The translations under genes were made by a program, and so were the position numbers. From Desulfonema limicola (GTDB taxonomy: Bacteria > Desulfobacterota > Desulfobacteria > Desulfobacterales > DYRC01), in assembly GCA_020718925.1 (NCBI GenBank), contig DYRC01000072.1, forward strand, positions 1-14,152: a stretch of DNA of 14,152 nucleotides. Reading direction: 5' to 3'. Below, in pieces: positions 13,310-14,152 of this stretch (positions are counted from its first letter, which is position 1; the number at the start of each line of letters is the position of its first letter). Under the pieces are notes generated by a model. The model searched no databases. It worked only from the letters and a program-made list of their open reading frames with translations, and had not been told where the DNA came from.

Positions 13310-14152
13310 TAGATAAAGACGCGCGCTCCAGTCTTCTTCTGCTTTTCTCAAGCATGGAAAAATCCAGCCGCTTATTCTGATATGCCTGAATCAGATGATA
13401 CATGACCTTATAATACTTTTCCCAGTCATAAGAAATCAGCAGCAAATCTGCCCCTGCGTTAAGCGTCATGACCGCTGCTTCAGATATTCCTGTTTTGCTG
13501 CTGTAAATCGCACCCATGCTCAGATCGTCAGTAATCAGAACCCCGTCATGTTTCCAATCTTGCCTGATAATTCCCTCAATAATTTTGTAAGAATGCGATG
13601 CCGGATGTTGCGGATCAATCTCCGGCAATATCACATGCCCCAGCATCATAAACGCGCCGGAATTTTCAAGAACATGCTTGAACGGAATCCAATCTTTGTT
13701 TTCCAGTTCTTTCTTATCTGTATTGAGTTCTGCTGAAAAGTGATGCGTATCGCTGTTCACTCTCCCCATACCCGGAAAATGCTTGACGGTCGGAATCACG
13801 CCGTATTTTTCAACGCCACGACTATATGCCAGAGCCATGCGGGATACAATCATGGCATCATCAGAGATTGCCCTGTCCTGAATACGGGTATGAAAATCTA
13901 TCAGATTATCGGGTTTTTCAAATTTTAAGTCTGCTATCGGAGCCAAGTTGACATTCACGCCCAGCCCGGATAGTTCCTTGCCATGTATTTCTCCGTATTT
14001 TAAAGCTTTTTCTTCGATTTCACTGAGCGGGATATTCTCGCTAATCAATGAAGATAACGGCGGTAATCCGGTCAGCGGCGGGGATAATCTTGATACGATT
14101 CCGCCTTCCTGATCTGCGGCAATCATCAGCGGGGCAAGACCTGCTGATCTTC
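13299..14152 (-). CDS. nagZ: Beta-N-acetylhexosaminidase, glycoside hydrolase family 3 (NagZ type), 5' end outside window
   Basis: GH3 beta-N-acetylglucosaminidase that releases GlcNAc from anhydro-muropeptides in peptidoglycan recycling. The frame continues through the right edge: codons upstream of the ATG at 14126 read SAGLAPL before MIAADQEGG, matching the NagZ block PL-I-A-DQEGG, so that ATG is internal. Further blocks: KHFPGMGRVNSDTHH with the NagZ Asp-His acid/base pair, LGHVILPEIDPQHPASHS, and GVLITDDLSMGAI with the nucleophile Asp. About 284 residues are visible; typical single-domain NagZ is around 330-350, so roughly 50 residues are missing. It converges on the deacetylase gene with an 11-bp overlap at the stops. 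Whether it is cytoplasmic or exported cannot be told without the N-terminus. Confidence 0.92.
   Translation of the reverse strand, partial: RSAGLAPLMIAADQEGGIVSRLSPPLTGLPPLSSLISENIPLSEIEEKALKYGEIHGKELSGLGVNVNLAPIADLKFEKPDNLIDFHTRIQDRAISDDAMIVSRMALAYSRGVEKYGVIPTVKHFPGMGRVNSDTHHFSAELNTDKKELENKDWIPFKHVLENSGAFMMLGHVILPEIDPQHPASHSYKIIEGIIRQDWKHDGVLITDDLSMGAIYSSKTGISEAAVMTLNAGADLLLISYDWEKYYKVMYHLIQAYQNKRLDFSMLEKSRRRLERASLSITR

Overview
The window looks like a chromosomal segment of a Gram-negative, diderm bacterium of moderate GC content. The best guess is a Desulfobacterota (former Deltaproteobacteria, Desulfobacterales-like) genome. That rests on gene content and style: a WaaC-type LPS glycosyltransferase, an FtsEX/EnvC-like/S41 protease/divergent deacetylase run of a kind I associate with that phylum, FeoB without FeoA, and GC-rich intergenic repeats. 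The placement is inference; no rRNA or tRNA is present. There is no phage, transposase, plasmid or CRISPR signal.

Layout. (1) Positions 1-1465, minus strand: a membrane hybrid histidine kinase with a C-terminal receiver domain. Its 3' end runs off the left edge through a GC-rich repeat. (2) Positions 1466-1681: a divergent intergenic region with an inverted pair of the same repeat and an extended -10 promoter driving (3) a WaaC-like heptosyltransferase on the plus strand. This gene carries an in-frame heptanucleotide tandem tract and overlaps the next gene convergently. (4) Positions 2696-4737, minus strand: four small genes, in transcription order a glycine-zipper surface protein, dodecin, a PilZ protein and a bestrophin-like channel. 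(5) Positions 4738-5024: a divergent regulatory region. (6) Positions 5025-8097: feoB closely followed by an arnD homologue. (7) Positions 8198-13309: a tight same-strand run of ftsE, ftsX, an envC-like amidase activator, ctpA and a divergent polysaccharide deacetylase, with several stop/start overlaps. (8) Positions 13299-14152, minus strand: a NagZ-type beta-N-acetylhexosaminidase, 5' end outside the window, meeting the deacetylase gene tail to tail.

How the genes fit together. The right-hand half is an envelope and cell-wall module. FtsEX is an ATP-driven membrane switch that would act through the EnvC-like protein, whose LytM domain has lost metal ligands, to control peptidoglycan amidases at the septum. 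The periplasmic protease CtpA and the deacetylase-like protein are probably part of the same envelope programme, and NagZ recycles muropeptides. The heptosyltransferase and ArnD concern LPS core and lipid-linked amino-arabinose chemistry. FeoB imports ferrous iron.

I do not see a clearly undescribed system. The points most worth following are the heptamer tract in the heptosyltransferase (a candidate phase-variable switch), a terminator-like hairpin inside the first codons of the deacetylase, the lone ArnD, and repeats that encode the C-terminus of the kinase.
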